DNA of 64,000 bases, from contig JAQGHQ010000013.1 of the NCBI GenBank assembly GCA_028288765.1, forward strand, positions 33,957 to 97,956. The letters are read 5' to 3'. This document shows, in pieces, positions 8,334 to 19,000 of the stretch. Both the position numbers and the translations under genes were made by a program. Position 1 is the first letter of the stretch, and each line of letters opens with the position of its first letter. The notes under the pieces were generated by a model. That model made no database searches, had not been told where the DNA came from, and saw nothing but the letters and a program-made list of their open reading frames with translations. The stretch is from Gemmataceae bacterium (GTDB lineage Bacteria > Planctomycetota > Planctomycetia > Gemmatales > Gemmataceae).

Positions 8334-11300
8334 ATGGACGGCATCTATCACGAGCTAGGCCGGAGGACCGATCCGGCGAAACTGCTCGGCTACCTGAATT
8401 TTTCCGACGGCCGCCCGGATCCCCGGTTCCAGAAGGGACTGGCCGACGCCGCCGGCCTCCTCCTCGACGCCGGCGCCGACCCGTGGGCCGCCCTCCCCGG
8501 CTGGCTCGCCCACGCCCTCGGCGAACTCGAGTCGTCCGGGGCGGCGGCGTTCCGCGACACCACGCAGGCGAAGGCGGTGCTCGGGGCGGCCCTCGGGCAG
8601 CTGCCCGCGGCGTACCGCGCCCACCACGCCGACCTCCTCGCCCACCAGCCCGATCCCGACCTGTTCACCCCCTTCTTCCTGGCCCGGGCGTGCGAGGCGG
8701 TGCTGCGGCAGGGGCCGCCGTGGGACCAGCCCGACCGGCTGGTGGGCGGGGCGATCAACCTGCTGAACGATTACGTCGGGTACCGCCCGATCGCGGTCCT
8801 CGAAACCCGCCCGAACACCGACTACTACCCGCACGAGAAGGTCCGCCCGGTCCCGATCTACCTGCAGGCCGCGGGCGTGGCCCCGGGCCGGTACGCGGAC
8901 CTCGTCCGCCCCGCCCTGGAGCTCCTCGCCCGGACCGAACCGGTCCTGCTGGAGGAGGCCTGCTTCGACCCGGCGAAGATGGACGAGCTCGCGTTCGACC
9001 CACGGGCCCACGACCACTTCCACCCGGTGAACAAGCGGCCGAACGTGCTGTTCGGCGAGTGGGACCCCCACACCATCGACACCCGCGGGTTGTTCCGCCG
9101 GTTCGTCCTCCGGCAGATGACGCTGGACACCCTGTTGACGTGGGTAACCCCGCCGGCCGGGGTCGCGCCCGGGGACCGCGGGGAACGGCTGTTCGAGGCG
9201 GCGGCGGTACTCGCCGGGACGGTCCTGATGGGGGCCGGGGTGAGCGGGACCGGGCCGAACTACTACGACTCGACGATCACGCTCTCGAAGCTGGTCCCCC
9301 GGATCGCCCGGTACCGCGACGGGTTCTACCAGCGGCTCCTGAAGGAGCTCCCCGGGCCGCACGGGGACCGGCTCCGGGAAGAGGCCGAGAAGCGGAAACA
9401 GCCGTTCGCCGGCGTCCGCCAGTTCCTGAACCAGGCGATCGCCGGGCAGCGGGCGGCCCACCTGCAGGACCGCCGGCTGGCGCAGCTGTTCGCGGCGATG
9501 GGCTACCCGAAGGCGGCCCGCGACCAGGCCCGGAAGATCCCCGCCCCGGCGGTCCGGTTCGGGACCGAGATCCGCGTCCGCCAGACCGAGGCCGAGTTCG
9601 CGGCCGGCCGCGGCCTCCCGGCCGACGCGCTCGCCCTGCTCGGCGAGGTCGAGGACCTGCTCCGCCGGGGGATCGACTGCGGGGCGGTGATCGACCCTTG
9701 GAACATCCTCGGCTACCAGGGGCTATTCCCGATCTTCCCCGGCCGCGAGGACACCGTCCGCGACCCCCGGGCCGAGGACCTGATCCACACCGTCGGCCGG
9801 CAGTTCGAGCTGTACGCCCGGGTGCTGGCGGCCGCGGCGGTGGCCGGCGACGGGCCGACCCGCGACCAGCTCGCCGGGGCGATGCGCGACCTGGCCGCGT
9901 GGTGGGACCGGTTCGCCACGGCGACGGTGGGCGACCTGCCCCGCATCCACGGGGGCGAGCGGTCGGACGCGGCCGAACACGTGGCGAACGCCCTGGCCGC
10001 GTGGTCGAAACGCGAGCCGGAGACCAACGACCTGGTGTTCTGGCGGCAGCACCGGGACGGGTTCACCAGCCCGGCCGCGTTCGCCCAGGTCATCGCCGCC
10101 CTCACCAAACACCGCGAGTGGCGGGCCGCGATGGCCCTACTGATGACCTGGCTGGCCGAGAGCGAGACGGTCCCGCTCGAAGACCCGTCCGCGTCGTTCG
10201 ACGACCTGGCCGAGCGGTGGCTCCGGGCGGTCGTGGCCGCGGCCGCGGTCCCATCGGGCGACCGGGCGGGCCACGTCCGCCGGTTTTTCGAGCTGCTGGA
10301 GGCCAACGCCGAGGGCCGGTGGGATTCACCCGACCACTGGCTGCTCGGCGCCGAGGGCGAGGACGAGGACGAGGACGAGGCGGCCGACGAGGCCGACGGG
10401 AACGAGTTCGAGTCGGCCTACGAGGGGATGACGTTCCGCGACTCGGCCGACGACGGCGAGGAGGGGGCGGTCGCCGGCGGGGAGCCGGCCCGGCCGCCGG
10501 GCGAGTTCCCGCTGGAGGCCGAGGCGGACCAGCTGGAGACCCGGCTGAAGTTCTTCCACACCGTCGCCCGGTTGTGGCGGGCCGCCGCCAGCCCGGACCT
10601 CTGGGCCCGCGGCGACCCGGCCGCCCACGCCACACTCGCCGGGTGGCTCGGGACGGCCCGCCGGAACCGCACCCACCTCGCCCGGTTCCTCGACCGGGTG
10701 AAGGAGATCCCCGTCCCCGAGCCGGTCGGGGGGCACGAGGGGATGATCGAGTTCGACCGCCGCCGCGCCCTCAAGGGGCACCTCCTCGACCTCGGGGTGG
10801 CGACGTGCGTGGAGACCGGCCGGGCGGCGACCGCCCTCTCCGCCGTGCTGATCCGGGGCGGAGAGCTGCCCGCGGCCGGGGGCGACGACGCGGCGGCCGC
10901 CGGCCGCGGGCCCGCGGCCGATAGCGTCCCGCCGTGGGAGCCGCTCCTCGTCCAGATCGAGCGGGCGATCGGGACCCGCGACGCGGGACAGGTGCGGAAG
11001 ATCCTGCCCGGGTTCGTGACCCTGTTCCAGACGGAGCCGCTCCTGTATTGCCCGCCGTCGGACGGGGGGCAACCCGCGCAGGTCCTCCGCGCCCAGACCG
11101 CCCTGCATGCCCTGGAGGACTTGCTCACCCGGCTGCCCCGGCTCGGCCTCGTGCGGGAGACGTTCCACCTGACGAAACTCGCCCGGCAGATGGAGTGGAA
11201 CAGCCCGCCCACCGGCCGCCGGGTCAGCAGCTTCGACCAGCTCTTCAAGACCGCGCTGGTCGGGGTGGTCGACACGCTCCTGGGGGCGGCCGCCGACTGG

Positions 11301-12296
11301 GGCGACGAGGCCGGGCCCGACGGCCCCCTCGCCGCGATGCTGTTCAAGATCGCCGAGGACTTCCAGAAACTCTGGACCGAGCACAGCCAGTCGCTCCGGC
11401 TGTCCGTCCTGGAGGCGGTGAATGATGACGCCGACTGGGACGCGGTCCGCGGGTTCGTGACGACCTACGGGGGCGACCTGTTCACCGTCCCGTTCCTCGG
11501 GCTGTCGAACATGCGGGGTATCCTGGCCCGCGGGGTGTCGGCGTGGCTCGACCACGAGGTCGAGAACGGGGACGGCGACAAGCGGCCGAAACTTGTGGAC
11601 GCGTGGGAGGAGGGCAAGCTCGACCGCGCCCGCACCGTCCGGACGGCGGAGCTGGCGCTGCAGGCGCTCGTCGAACACTACGACGAGTACCGCGACTACA
11701 ACACCACGACGACACAGTCGGACTACGGCGAGAACATCTACATCCTGCTCGACTTCCTCCGGCTGAAAGTGAAGTACGACCGGGTCGCGTGGCGGATGCG
11801 GCCGTTCGCCCTGGCGCACGAGGTCCTCTGCCGCCGCCACCAGGACGCCCTCGCCGCCCGGTGGCGGGACTTCATCGGCGGGAAGACGCGACAGATGTCG
11901 GAAGGGCTCCTGGACGAGCTCGCGAAGAAGGAAACGCGCTACGCGGTCCGGTTACGGACGGTGCGGGACCGGCTCGAGGAGCGGTTTATCCTGCCACTGG
12001 AGATCGACCGGGCGGCGGCGCAGGTCGGGCCCGCCGCCGGGGCGGCGCGGGCGGGGCGGGGGGAAGAAGACCCGGCATTCATCCGCCTGCTGGTGGCGAT
12101 GTCGCCGCTCGGGGAGACGGTGAGCGGGGTCGGGCTGGAGGTCCCGGTCTGGGTCCGGCGGCTGGAGGACGCGCTCCGGCAGACGACCGAGCCGGACGAA
12201 CCGGACGCGGACGAGGCGTTCGGGCGCGTCGCCGGTCTCGACTTCGCCGAACTCAAGCGCCAGCTCCAGGAGTGGGACAAACCGCTCGGGGAGTAG
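8334..12296 (+). CDS. Hypothetical 1320-aa protein
   Basis: Single long ORF with consistent coding character; acidic GEDEDEDEAADEADG segment; no obvious TM segment or recognised catalytic motif. Confidence 0.85.
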   Translation: MDGIYHELGRRTDPAKLLGYLNFSDGRPDPRFQKGLADAAGLLLDAGADPWAALPGWLAHALGELESSGAAAFRDTTQAKAVLGAALGQLPAAYRAHHADLLAHQPDPDLFTPFFLARACEAVLRQGPPWDQPDRLVGGAINLLNDYVGYRPIAVLETRPNTDYYPHEKVRPVPIYLQAAGVAPGRYADLVRPALELLARTEPVLLEEACFDPAKMDELAFDPRAHDHFHPVNKRPNVLFGEWDPHTIDTRGLFRRFVLRQMTLDTLLTWVTPPAGVAPGDRGERLFEAAAVLAGTVLMGAGVSGTGPNYYDSTITLSKLVPRIARYRDGFYQRLLKELPGPHGDRLREEAEKRKQPFAGVRQFLNQAIAGQRAAHLQDRRLAQLFAAMGYPKAARDQARKIPAPAVRFGTEIRVRQTEAEFAAGRGLPADALALLGEVEDLLRRGIDCGAVIDPWNILGYQGLFPIFPGREDTVRDPRAEDLIHTVGRQFELYARVLAAAAVAGDGPTRDQLAGAMRDLAAWWDRFATATVGDLPRIHGGERSDAAEHVANALAAWSKREPETNDLVFWRQHRDGFTSPAAFAQVIAALTKHREWRAAMALLMTWLAESETVPLEDPSASFDDLAERWLRAVVAAAAVPSGDRAGHVRRFFELLEANAEGRWDSPDHWLLGAEGEDEDEDEAADEADGNEFESAYEGMTFRDSADDGEEGAVAGGEPARPPGEFPLEAEADQLETRLKFFHTVARLWRAAASPDLWARGDPAAHATLAGWLGTARRNRTHLARFLDRVKEIPVPEPVGGHEGMIEFDRRRALKGHLLDLGVATCVETGRAATALSAVLIRGGELPAAGGDDAAAAGRGPAADSVPPWEPLLVQIERAIGTRDAGQVRKILPGFVTLFQTEPLLYCPPSDGGQPAQVLRAQTALHALEDLLTRLPRLGLVRETFHLTKLARQMEWNSPPTGRRVSSFDQLFKTALVGVVDTLLGAAADWGDEAGPDGPLAAMLFKIAEDFQKLWTEHSQSLRLSVLEAVNDDADWDAVRGFVTTYGGDLFTVPFLGLSNMRGILARGVSAWLDHEVENGDGDKRPKLVDAWEEGKLDRARTVRTAELALQALVEHYDEYRDYNTTTTQSDYGENIYILLDFLRLKVKYDRVAWRMRPFALAHEVLCRRHQDALAARWRDFIGGKTRQMSEGLLDELAKKETRYAVRLRTVRDRLEERFILPLEIDRAAAQVGPAAGAARAGRGEEDPAFIRLLVAMSPLGETVSGVGLEVPVWVRRLEDALRQTTEPDEPDADEAFGRVAGLDFAELKRQLQEWDKPLGE

Positions 12297-12490
12297 AACG
12301 GGCTGTTCGCTCGTCCCGCACCCGGCGTTCCGACGCGGGTCTTCCGTTCCATGAGGGCCGACTGCCCCCTATTCGACATCGCCTTTCCCGGGGCGCAGAT
12401 CGTTCGGGCGTACCCGGTCGCCCGACCGTTCCCCGTAGGGAGAAAACGGCCCGTTGGCGGGCGACCGACTCCGTCCGGAGGAATGACCGC

Positions 12491-12919
12491 GTGAACGGCC
12501 CCACCGGGTGGCAGTGGTTTGCCCTGGGATCTGCCCTGTTCGCCGCCCTCACGGCGATCCTCGGGAAGATCGGCGTGACCGAAGTGAACTCGAACCTCGC
12601 CACGCTCATCCGGACCGTCGTGATCCTCGCGGTCACCGCCGGAATCGTCTCGGCCCGCCGCGAGTGGGAGCCGGTCGACCGGCTGTCGCGGGCCGGGGTG
12701 ATCGCGCTCGTCCTGTCCGGGGTGGCGACCGGGCTGTCCTGGCTCTGCTACTACCGGGCGCTCCAGCTCGCCCCGGCCTCGAAGGTCGCCCCGGTCGACA
12801 AGCTGAGCGTGGCCCTGACCATCCTCATGGCGGTCGTGTTCCTCGGGGAACCCCTTACCTGGAAGGTGGCGGTCGGGGGCGGGCTCGTCGTGATCGGCGT
12901 CGTGATCCTCGCGACCTGA
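12491..12919 (+). CDS. Single-domain EamA-family transporter
   Basis: From GTG 12491: (V)NGPTGWQWFALGSALFAALTAILGKIGVTEVNSNLATLIRTVVILAV...VAPVDKLSVALTILMAVVFLGEPLTWKVAVGGGLVVIGVVILAT. Confidence 0.8.
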   Translation: MNGPTGWQWFALGSALFAALTAILGKIGVTEVNSNLATLIRTVVILAVTAGIVSARREWEPVDRLSRAGVIALVLSGVATGLSWLCYYRALQLAPASKVAPVDKLSVALTILMAVVFLGEPLTWKVAVGGGLVVIGVVILAT

Positions 12920-13096
12920 TCGGTCCCCACGCGACGCGGATTGAGACAGGCAGTCGGCCCTCCCACGCTGGGAGCGAGTCGGTCGGAGTGGCGGCCCGTT
13001 CCGGAAGCCGACAGACTCCCCTTGCCCAAGTGGTCGCGCGGTATGGTATAACATTCTTCATTCGCGCCCCGCTCCCGACAGCAAGGACTGCCGTCC

Positions 13097-14005
13097 ATGC
13101 ACATCAAAGACATTTTCGCCCAGCACCCGACCACATTCAGCTTCGAGTTCTTCCCGCCGAAGACCGACGAGGCGAGCGAAGACCTGTTCCGCACGATCGC
13201 GGCCCTCCAGACCCTCCAGCCGTCGTTCGTATCGGTCACGTACGGGGCCGGCGGCTCGACCCGCGACCGCACGCACGACCTCGTGGTGCGGATCGAGAAG
13301 GAGACCAACCTGACGGCCGTCTCCCACCTGACGTGCGTGTGTCACACCCTCGAGGAGATGACCGCGATCCTCGACCGGTATGCGGCGAGCGGGATCAAGA
13401 ACATCCTGGCCCTCGGCGGCGACCCGCCGCGGACGATGGCGAACTACGACCGGAACAAGGACGCATTCAAGTACGCCACGGACCTGGTCCAGTTCGTCCG
13501 GGCGCGGACCAACGCCCCGGACCGGCGGGGGTTCGGGATCGGGGTGGCCGGGTTCCCCGAAGGGCACCCCGGGTGCCCGAACCGGCTCAAGGAGATGGAC
13601 TATCTGAAGGCGAAGGTCGACGCCGGCGCGGACTACGTCTGCACCCAGCTGTTCTTCGACAACCACGACTTCTACGACTTCCGGGAACGGTGCGACCTGG
13701 CCGGGATCAAGGTGCCGATCGTCGCCGGGATCATGCCGATCAACTCGAAGACCGGGATGGTCCGGATGGCCGAACTGGCCCTCGGGGCGAAAATCCCGGC
13801 GAAGCTGCTGCGCGCCGTGAGCCGGTGTGCGGACGACGACGCCGTCGCCCGGGTCGGGACCAGCTGGGCGACCGATCAGTGCCGCGACCTCCTCCACAAC
13901 GACGTCCGCGGGCTGCACTTCTACACCTTGAACAAGTCCGACGCGACCCGCCAGATTTATGAAAACCTGGGGGTGAAAGACTCCGCCGCCCTCCGGGCGG
14001 GGTGA
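13097..14005 (+). CDS. metF: Methylenetetrahydrofolate reductase
   Basis: FSFEFFPPKTDEA; SVTYGAGGSTRDRT; NILALGGDPP; GADYVCTQLFFDN. Confidence 0.95.
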   Translation: MHIKDIFAQHPTTFSFEFFPPKTDEASEDLFRTIAALQTLQPSFVSVTYGAGGSTRDRTHDLVVRIEKETNLTAVSHLTCVCHTLEEMTAILDRYAASGIKNILALGGDPPRTMANYDRNKDAFKYATDLVQFVRARTNAPDRRGFGIGVAGFPEGHPGCPNRLKEMDYLKAKVDAGADYVCTQLFFDNHDFYDFRERCDLAGIKVPIVAGIMPINSKTGMVRMAELALGAKIPAKLLRAVSRCADDDAVARVGTSWATDQCRDLLHNDVRGLHFYTLNKSDATRQIYENLGVKDSAALRAG

Positions 14006-14087
14006 CCCACTCCGGTTCGTATGACCGTCCGGGACCAATTCTTCCCGGGCGGCGACACGTCCTCTCAACCCCCTCGCCGAGAAGACC

Positions 14088-15773
14088 GTGATCCGCACCC
14101 TTCCGTTGCTCCTGGTTCCCATCTTCGCGATCCCCTCCGCCGCCCGCCCGGAGCCCCAGACCCGGGTGACGGTCGAGGCAAAAAATGGGATGGTGGTGTG
14201 CGTCTCGCCGCCGGCGGCGGACGTCGGGGTGGCGGTCCTCAAGAAGGGCGGGACCGCCGTGGACGCGGCGGTCGCGGTCGCGGTCGCGATGGCGGTGACG
14301 TGGCCGGAGGCGGGGAATATCGGCGGGGGCGGGTTCATGATGGTCGGCCCCCCGGGCCAGGAACCGGTGTGCATCGACTACCGCGAGACCGCGCCGACCG
14401 CCGCGCGGGTCGACCTCTTTGCCGACGGTACGGTGAAAGCATTCGATCACCGGGCGGCGGGTATCCCGGGTACGGTCCGCGGGCTGGCGCTCGCCCACCG
14501 GAAGTTCGGGAAGCTCCCGTGGAAGGATCTGGTGTGGCCGGCCGTAAAGCTGGCCGAAGACGGGTTCGTGGTGGACGGGGCACTCGCCGGCCGGCTCAAC
14601 TGGGTTCTCGCTTCCGCCGCGACGACTAACGCCGAATTCCGGCGAGTCTTCGGGAAACGAGAGGGTGCGGAGTGGCAGGCCGGGGACGTACTGGTCCAGA
14701 AAGACCTCGGCCGCACCCTCAGGGCGATCGCCGAGGGCGGCCCGGATGCGTTCTATACCGCCGACCTCGCCAAACTCCTGGAAAAGGAGATGAAGGCCGG
14801 CGGTGGACTGATCACGGCGGCCGATCTGGCGGCGTACAAGGCGAACGAGCGGAAGCCGGTGCAGACCACGTACCGCGGGTACGACGTGTACGGCGCCCCG
14901 CCCCCGAGCTCCGGCGGGGTGGGCCTCGCCGAGATGCTGAACATCCTGGAGAACTTCGACCTCAAGTCACGGGGCCGGTGGTCGCCGGAGGTGACCCACC
15001 TGATGATCGAGGCGATGAAACGGGCGTACTGCGACCGCGCCCGCTACCTCGGGGACCCCGACTTCGTCGCGCCCCCCGGGCATCTGATTTCGAAAGAGTA
15101 CGCAAAGAAGCTGGCCGTGGGGATCAACCTCGTGCGAGCCACGCGGGGCGAAACGCTCGCGCCCGATATCGAACTCGGCGAGGGGGGCGATTCGACCACG
15201 CACTTCTCGGTGATCGACCGGGACGGCATGGCGGTGAGCAACACCTACACGCTGGAGAACGCCTTCGGGAGTCGGATCGTGGTCCGCGGGGCGGGCTACA
15301 TCCTGAACAACGAGATGACCGACTTCAACCCGAAGCCGGGGAAGACGACCCGCGGCGGGCAGATCGGGACGACACCGAACCTGGTCGCGCCGGGGAAACG
15401 GATGCTCAGTTCGCAGACGCCGACGCTGGTGCTCAAGGGCGGTAGGCCGGTCCTGATGACCGGCAGCCCGGGCGGCCGGACGATCATCAACACCGTGGCC
15501 TGTGTCGTCGTGAACGTGATCGACTTCGAGATGCCGGTCCGGGACGCGGTCGACGCGCCGCGGCTGCATCACCAGTGGTTCCCGGACGTGGTCCGGTTCG
15601 AAGGGGCGGATCGCCACCCGGGCCTGGTGGCGAAACTGAAGACGATGGGCCACACCGCCACCGTCACTGGCACGAAACAGGGTGACGCCCACACCATCTG
15701 GGTCGACCCGAAGACGGGGCTGTACCACGGCGCGGCCGACACCCGGCTCGACGGGAAGGCGGCGGGGTACTGA
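14088..15773 (+). CDS. ggt: Gamma-glutamyltransferase
   Basis: STTHFSVIDRDGMAVSNTYTLENAFGS nucleophile region; PPSSGGVGLAEMLNILE; LMTGSPGGRTIINTV. Confidence 0.94.
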   Translation: MIRTLPLLLVPIFAIPSAARPEPQTRVTVEAKNGMVVCVSPPAADVGVAVLKKGGTAVDAAVAVAVAMAVTWPEAGNIGGGGFMMVGPPGQEPVCIDYRETAPTAARVDLFADGTVKAFDHRAAGIPGTVRGLALAHRKFGKLPWKDLVWPAVKLAEDGFVVDGALAGRLNWVLASAATTNAEFRRVFGKREGAEWQAGDVLVQKDLGRTLRAIAEGGPDAFYTADLAKLLEKEMKAGGGLITAADLAAYKANERKPVQTTYRGYDVYGAPPPSSGGVGLAEMLNILENFDLKSRGRWSPEVTHLMIEAMKRAYCDRARYLGDPDFVAPPGHLISKEYAKKLAVGINLVRATRGETLAPDIELGEGGDSTTHFSVIDRDGMAVSNTYTLENAFGSRIVVRGAGYILNNEMTDFNPKPGKTTRGGQIGTTPNLVAPGKRMLSSQTPTLVLKGGRPVLMTGSPGGRTIINTVACVVVNVIDFEMPVRDAVDAPRLHHQWFPDVVRFEGADRHPGLVAKLKTMGHTATVTGTKQGDAHTIWVDPKTGLYHGAADTRLDGKAAGY

Positions 15774-15793
15774 TCGGACGGGTGAGGTTTTTG

Positions 15794-15825
15794 TAGGGTG
15801 GGTCGAGTCTTCGAGGCCCACCCTA
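15794..15825. repeat. Intergenic hairpin after ggt
   Basis: TAGGGTGGGTCGAGTCTTCGAGGCCCACCCTA: 9-bp outer arms plus an inner TCGA/TCGA stem. Confidence 0.7.
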
Positions 15826-16074
15826 GCAAACCCGCGCTGTTCAACCGAGGTGCTTTCGCTCCGAAATCATCCAGACGAATTCGTTGATCGTCGACACGAT
15901 TAATCTGTCTCATAGATACTATTAGTTAGCCACCTACCAGTATCGACCCACCTTCAGCCTGGTTGGCCGAGAGCCCGTCCGGACTACCCGGAGACCGGTT
16001 CGTCACAATCCGCGCGCAGGATGACCCCGGACCGGCCAGTCATTGGGTAGAACACCACGAACGGAGGGTTCCCG

Positions 16075-19000
16075 ATGGCCACCACCGCCCACCTCCTCCG
16101 TCTCGTCCCGCCCGCCGACCCAGGCCTGACGGACGGCGAGCTGCTCGGCCGGTATGCCTCCGACCGGGACGAGGCGGCGTTCGCCGAGGTCCTTCGCCGG
16201 AACGGCCCGGTCGTTCTCCGTGCCTGCCAATCGGTCCTCGGGCGGGACGCGGGCGTGGAGGACGCGTTCCAGGCCACCTTCTTGCTACTCGCCTGCCGGG
16301 CCGGCCACCTGACCCGGCCCGGGTCGCTGGCCGGGTGGCTGCACGCGGCCGCAGTCCGAACCGCCCGGACCGCCCGCCGGGCGGAGACCCGCCGCCGGCG
16401 GCGGGAACAGACCGCCCGCCCCCCGCTCCCGACACCCGTGGACGAACTGACCTGGCGGGAAGTCCGGGAGGTACTTGACACCGAACTCGCCGCCCTACCC
16501 GAGCGGTATCGGGTGCCGCTCGTCCTGTGCTACCTCCAGAACCTGACCCACGAGGAGGCGGCCCGTCTGGCCGGGTGCCCGGTGGGGGCGTTGCGGGGCC
16601 GGCTCGAACGGGGCAAGGCCCGGCTCCGCAAACGCCTGGCCCGGTACGGGCTGCCGCTCGCCGCCCCGGTCCTGGTCCTCGGCCCCCAGCCGGCCGTGGC
16701 CGCGCCCCTGGCCGAAGCCGCCCTCGCCACCGCCCGGGCCGGGACGACGGGCGGGACGATCCCGCGGGCGGTGGCCGGGTTGCTTGCCCCGCCGGCCCGG
16801 CTGAAGACCGGGTTGCTCGCGTCCGCCGCGGTCCTCGCGTCCGTCGTCGTCGCGCTCGCGGCAGGAGGCCCCAGGTCGGCCGACCGGCTGATTCCCGCCC
16901 CGGCCCCGCGGCCGGTGGTCGTGACGGATTCCGCCCCACCACCCCGAACTGACCCGCTCGGCGACGTCCTCCCGCCCGGGGCGGTGATGCGGCTCGGGAC
17001 CCGCCGGTTCCAGGTCCCGACGTGGCCGCTCCGGCCGGTCCCACTCCCGGGCGGCACGCACTATCTGATCTACCACACGGACCCCAACCGGTCGGACCAG
17101 CACGAGTTCCGGTGGATGGACGCGGCGAGCGGAGTCGTCATCGCCTCGTGGCCGGTATCGGGCGGGTTACACGCCGTCGGTGCGTCGGCGGACGGCCGGT
17201 GGGCGGTAATCGCCGAGACAAAGCACTTTCACACCGGTCTCCGGACGGAGCCGGACCCGAAGACCGGCCCGATCCGGTTCGCCCTCCACGACGTGCCCGC
17301 CCGCAAGCCGGTGAAGTCGTTCGTGTGCCAGTCGGACGAGGTCGAGGGGTTCATGGCAGCGGCCCATGGGGCGTGCGTGTCCGCGGACGGGAAATGGGTC
17401 GCGACGGTGAACAGCGGGAACGGGCAGACCGGCCGGGTCCGACTCTGGGAGGCGGCGACGGGCAAGGTCGTCTGGGCCAGCGGGTTCCCCGACCTGAACG
17501 GCCCGAAGTACACCCCGCTCGGGTTCACCCCGGGGTCCGGGGAGTTGGTCCTGCGGGCGTCGAAAGACAACCGGGTTCACGTCGTCGACACGGCGAAGGG
17601 CGAGGCGGTGAGAGCCTTCCCGACGATGACCGAACAGATCGACGGGGAAGTCCTCGCCCCGGACGGGTCGGCCGTGGTCCTCGGCACCTATTCGCCCACG
17701 GTCCGCATCTGGGACCTGAAGACGGGCAAGGAACGGGCCCCGCTGGACGGGCACAAGGAATGGGCCCGGCGGTTCGCCTTCACCCCGGACGGGAAGACCC
17801 TCCTGACCGGCGGGAACGACCCCTTCGTGCTCGTCCGAGACTGGCCGTCCGGCACGGTCCGCAAGCGAGTCGTCCTCGGCCGCGGCGGGGTGCAAGAACT
17901 GTTCGCCTCCGGGGACGGCCTGTTCGCGGACGTCCTGTTCTGGTGGGAGTCGGCGCTCGCCCGGTATGACCTGGAGACGGGCAAGCGGGCCGCCCGCCCG
18001 GCGGGCACCCACCGGGCCGGGGTGCTGGCGGTGGCGGCCGCGGCCGACGGGTCGGTCCTGAGTCTCGGCCGGGATAACGTCCTCCGGCGGTGGGACCCCG
18101 ACACCGGCCGGCAGACGGGCCAGTCCCCGCTCGACCCCGGGAACTCGCCGGGCCTCCTCACCCTCACCCCGGACGGGAAGCTGTTCGGCCCGTGCAGCAT
18201 TTCGGCGGACGGCCGGTTCCGCGCCGCCGCGGGGGCGGACGCCCACACCGCCACCGTCGAGGACCTGAAGACGGGGGCGAAGGTGGCGACCCTGCCGGCC
18301 GACCCCGGCGGCTGGTGGTCCGGGCCGACCGCGACCGCGTTCGACCGGGCCGGCCGCCTCCTCGCCACCACCGACGGGGAACAGGTCCGGCTCTGGTCCG
18401 CGGGCGACTGGCGGCCGCAGCGGTCGATCCCGGCCGCCACTTCAGGGCTCGACTTCAGCCCGGACGGGCGGATGCTGGTCACCACCGACCTGAACGACGT
18501 AACGGTCTGGGAAGTCGCCACCCGCGCGGTCCGACTCAGGCACCGGCCCGGGCCGCAGTGGCCGTGCCAGGCCCGGTTCTCCCCGGACGGGCGGTTTTTG
18601 GCCTGGATGATCCGGTCCGAGGTGATTCAGGCCTGGGACGTTGCCGGGGGCCGGCCGGTGGGCACATTCAAGGGACACGAGGGCGGCCTTCGGGGCTACA
18701 CGTTCACCCCGGACAGCACCAGACTGATCACCGCCAGCGACGACTGCACTCTCCTGGTCTGGGATGTCGCCGGGGCGGCCGGACGAGTCCCGGAGCCTTC
18801 AGGCCCGCCCAGTGAGAAGGACGTGCAGGCCGCGTGGGGTGACATGGCGTCGGCCGACGCGGCGAGGGCGTTCGCCGGGGTTCGGGCCCTGGCCGCCGCC
18901 CCGGGCCTGAGCGTGCCCTTGATCCGGGCCGGGGTCCGCCCGGCCGTCCCGGTCGATGCCGGGGTGGTGGACAGACTGCTCGTGGACCTGGGGAATGAGG

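Noticed and set aside
8355-12000. Long ORFs antisense or frame-shifted to the 1320-aa gene (e.g. 8355-9461 -, 8483-10924 +, 10326-11840 -)
   Set aside because: Arg/Pro/Gly-dominated translations typical of spurious frames in very GC-rich coding DNA; the +8334 frame explains the region.
13097-15773. metF-ggt adjacency considered as a functional C1/glutathione cluster
   Set aside because: Only simple adjacency is visible, with no shared regulatory element or further pathway genes.
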